Source: an uncultured Alphaproteobacteria bacterium (lineage in GTDB: Bacteria > Pseudomonadota > Alphaproteobacteria > Reyranellales > Reyranellaceae). From it: a stretch of 6,201 bases of DNA. Location of the stretch: the NCBI GenBank assembly GCA_903929895.1, contig CAIYWM010000865.1:1-6201 (forward strand), read 5' to 3'. The position numbers were made by a program, and so were the translations under genes. The notes under the pieces were generated by a model, which ran no database searches, had not been told where the DNA came from, and was given only the letters and a program-made list of their open reading frames with translations. Of this stretch, positions 5,701 to 6,201 are shown one piece after another (positions within the stretch are counted from its first letter, which is position 1; the number at the start of each line of letters is the position of its first letter).

Positions 5701-6201
5701 GTGGCCCACGCCGTAAGCGCCTTCTCCTACCGTTCCGATCGCATGTCGCCCGTCGCACTCGCGCTGGCGATCCTGCTGCATGTGCTCGTGGTGGCGGTGC
5801 TGTGGTGGCTGGCGCAGCAGAAGCCGCCGGTGCCGCCGGTCGAGGAGGCGATCACCGTTTCGTTCGAGCAGCCCAAGCCGCCGGACCCGCTCCCGCCCGC
5901 GCCGCCGCCACAGCCGCCCGTGGCCCAGCCTCAGCAGCAGGTTCCGCTCCCGCAGACGCTGCCGCCGATCATTCCCGGCGTGCGCCCGCCGGCACCCGTC
6001 ACCGGCGACCGACCGACCCAGGCACCGCCCACCGACCAGGTGTCGAAGCAACCGCCGGCCCCGCCGCCGCCGCCCGAGAGCAAGGAGGAGCCGAGCCTGC
6101 TCACCGAGCCGGAGGCAGCGCCGCCCAAGCCGGAACCGCCACGAGAGGCGCGCGTCGAGCCTCGGCCGGCACCGACCGCGAAGCCCACACCGGAGCCGCC
6201 G
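5701..6201 (+). CDS. TonB/TolA-like energy-transducing inner-membrane protein, N-terminal part (runs off window)
   Basis: Partial gene: 167 codons without a stop to the window edge. A short cytosolic N-terminus (AHAVSAFSYRSDRMSPV) is followed by one transmembrane helix at about 16-38 (LALAILLHVLVVAVLWWLA), with a histidine (His27) inside the helix as in TonB and TolA anchors. Then comes a long periplasmic segment very rich in Pro with Glu, Lys and Gln (PPVPPVEEA, PPAPPPQPP, PPAPPPPPES, PKPEPPREARVEPRP). TonB spans the periplasm this way to pass ExbBD energy to outer-membrane receptors. The C-terminal domain that would separate TonB from TolA or another Pro-rich anchor protein is outside the window. 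The frame opens after a TAG at 5689. GTG at 5701 is chosen because it keeps the soluble N-terminus; ATG at 5743 would start just before the helix. Neither has a clear ribosome site. It is separated by 137 bases from the methyltransferase, so it probably has its own promoter. Confidence 0.75.
   Translation, partial: MAHAVSAFSYRSDRMSPVALALAILLHVLVVAVLWWLAQQKPPVPPVEEAITVSFEQPKPPDPLPPAPPPQPPVAQPQQQVPLPQTLPPIIPGVRPPAPVTGDRPTQAPPTDQVSKQPPAPPPPPESKEEPSLLTEPEAAPPKPEPPREARVEPRPAPTAKPTPEPP

Noticed and set aside
5602..6051. Minus-strand frame opposite the TonB-like gene, rich in Arg and Leu
   Set aside because: It is the reverse complement of proline-codon repeats; the plus-strand frame has a membrane helix and a Pro-rich periplasmic segment that make biological sense.
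5830..6201. Repeated CCG-rich stretch considered as a DNA repeat array
   Set aside because: The units are irregular and follow the codon frame (Pro, Glu, Lys codons), so they reflect a Pro-rich protein segment rather than a tandem repeat.

Overview
The window is about two-thirds G+C with strong third-position GC bias. Its gene families (a rhizobial-style ugpB next to a cytosolic ugpQ, a FabG-like SDR, a signal-peptide-bearing ion-transporter-superfamily antiporter, a Pro-rich TonB/TolA-like protein) suggest an Alphaproteobacterium, possibly a Hyphomicrobiales or Rhodospirillales relative. That placement is inference; there is no rRNA or other phylogenetic marker here.

Layout. Left third, minus strand: a glycerophosphodiester utilisation block with ugpQ (2175 to 1483) followed by ugpB (1350 to 31). 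The remaining ABC transporter genes (ugpA, ugpE, ugpC) would be expected beyond the left edge. The 132-base gap between them carries a half-perfect Pho-box-like site, suggesting phosphate control of ugpB. Centre, plus strand: starting 39 bases from ugpQ and diverging from it is a compact three-gene run. It comprises a short-chain dehydrogenase (2215-2991), an NhaD/CitMHS-like membrane antiporter (2991-4409, overlapping by one base as TGATG), and a class I methyltransferase with the hallmarks of the protein arginine methyltransferase (PRMT7/PRMT9-like) fold (4433-5563). A nested inverted repeat starts at the stop codon of the last gene and may end the transcript. Right end, plus strand: the first 167 codons of a TonB/TolA-like inner-membrane protein with a long proline-rich periplasmic segment, cut by the window edge.

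How the genes work together. UgpB would capture glycerol-3-phosphate or glycerophosphodiesters in the periplasm, and UgpQ would cleave imported diesters in the cytosol to glycerol-3-phosphate plus an alcohol. The dehydrogenase, antiporter and methyltransferase look co-transcribed, but the sequence shows no shared pathway. The most unusual item is the methyltransferase: its two-glutamate loop, its conserved segment upstream of motif I, its N-terminal TPR-like helices and a Ser-Ser-Trp where eukaryotic enzymes have Thr-His-Trp together resemble PRMT9/PRMT7, a family much better known from eukaryotes. No mobile element, CRISPR array, tRNA or rRNA gene was seen.
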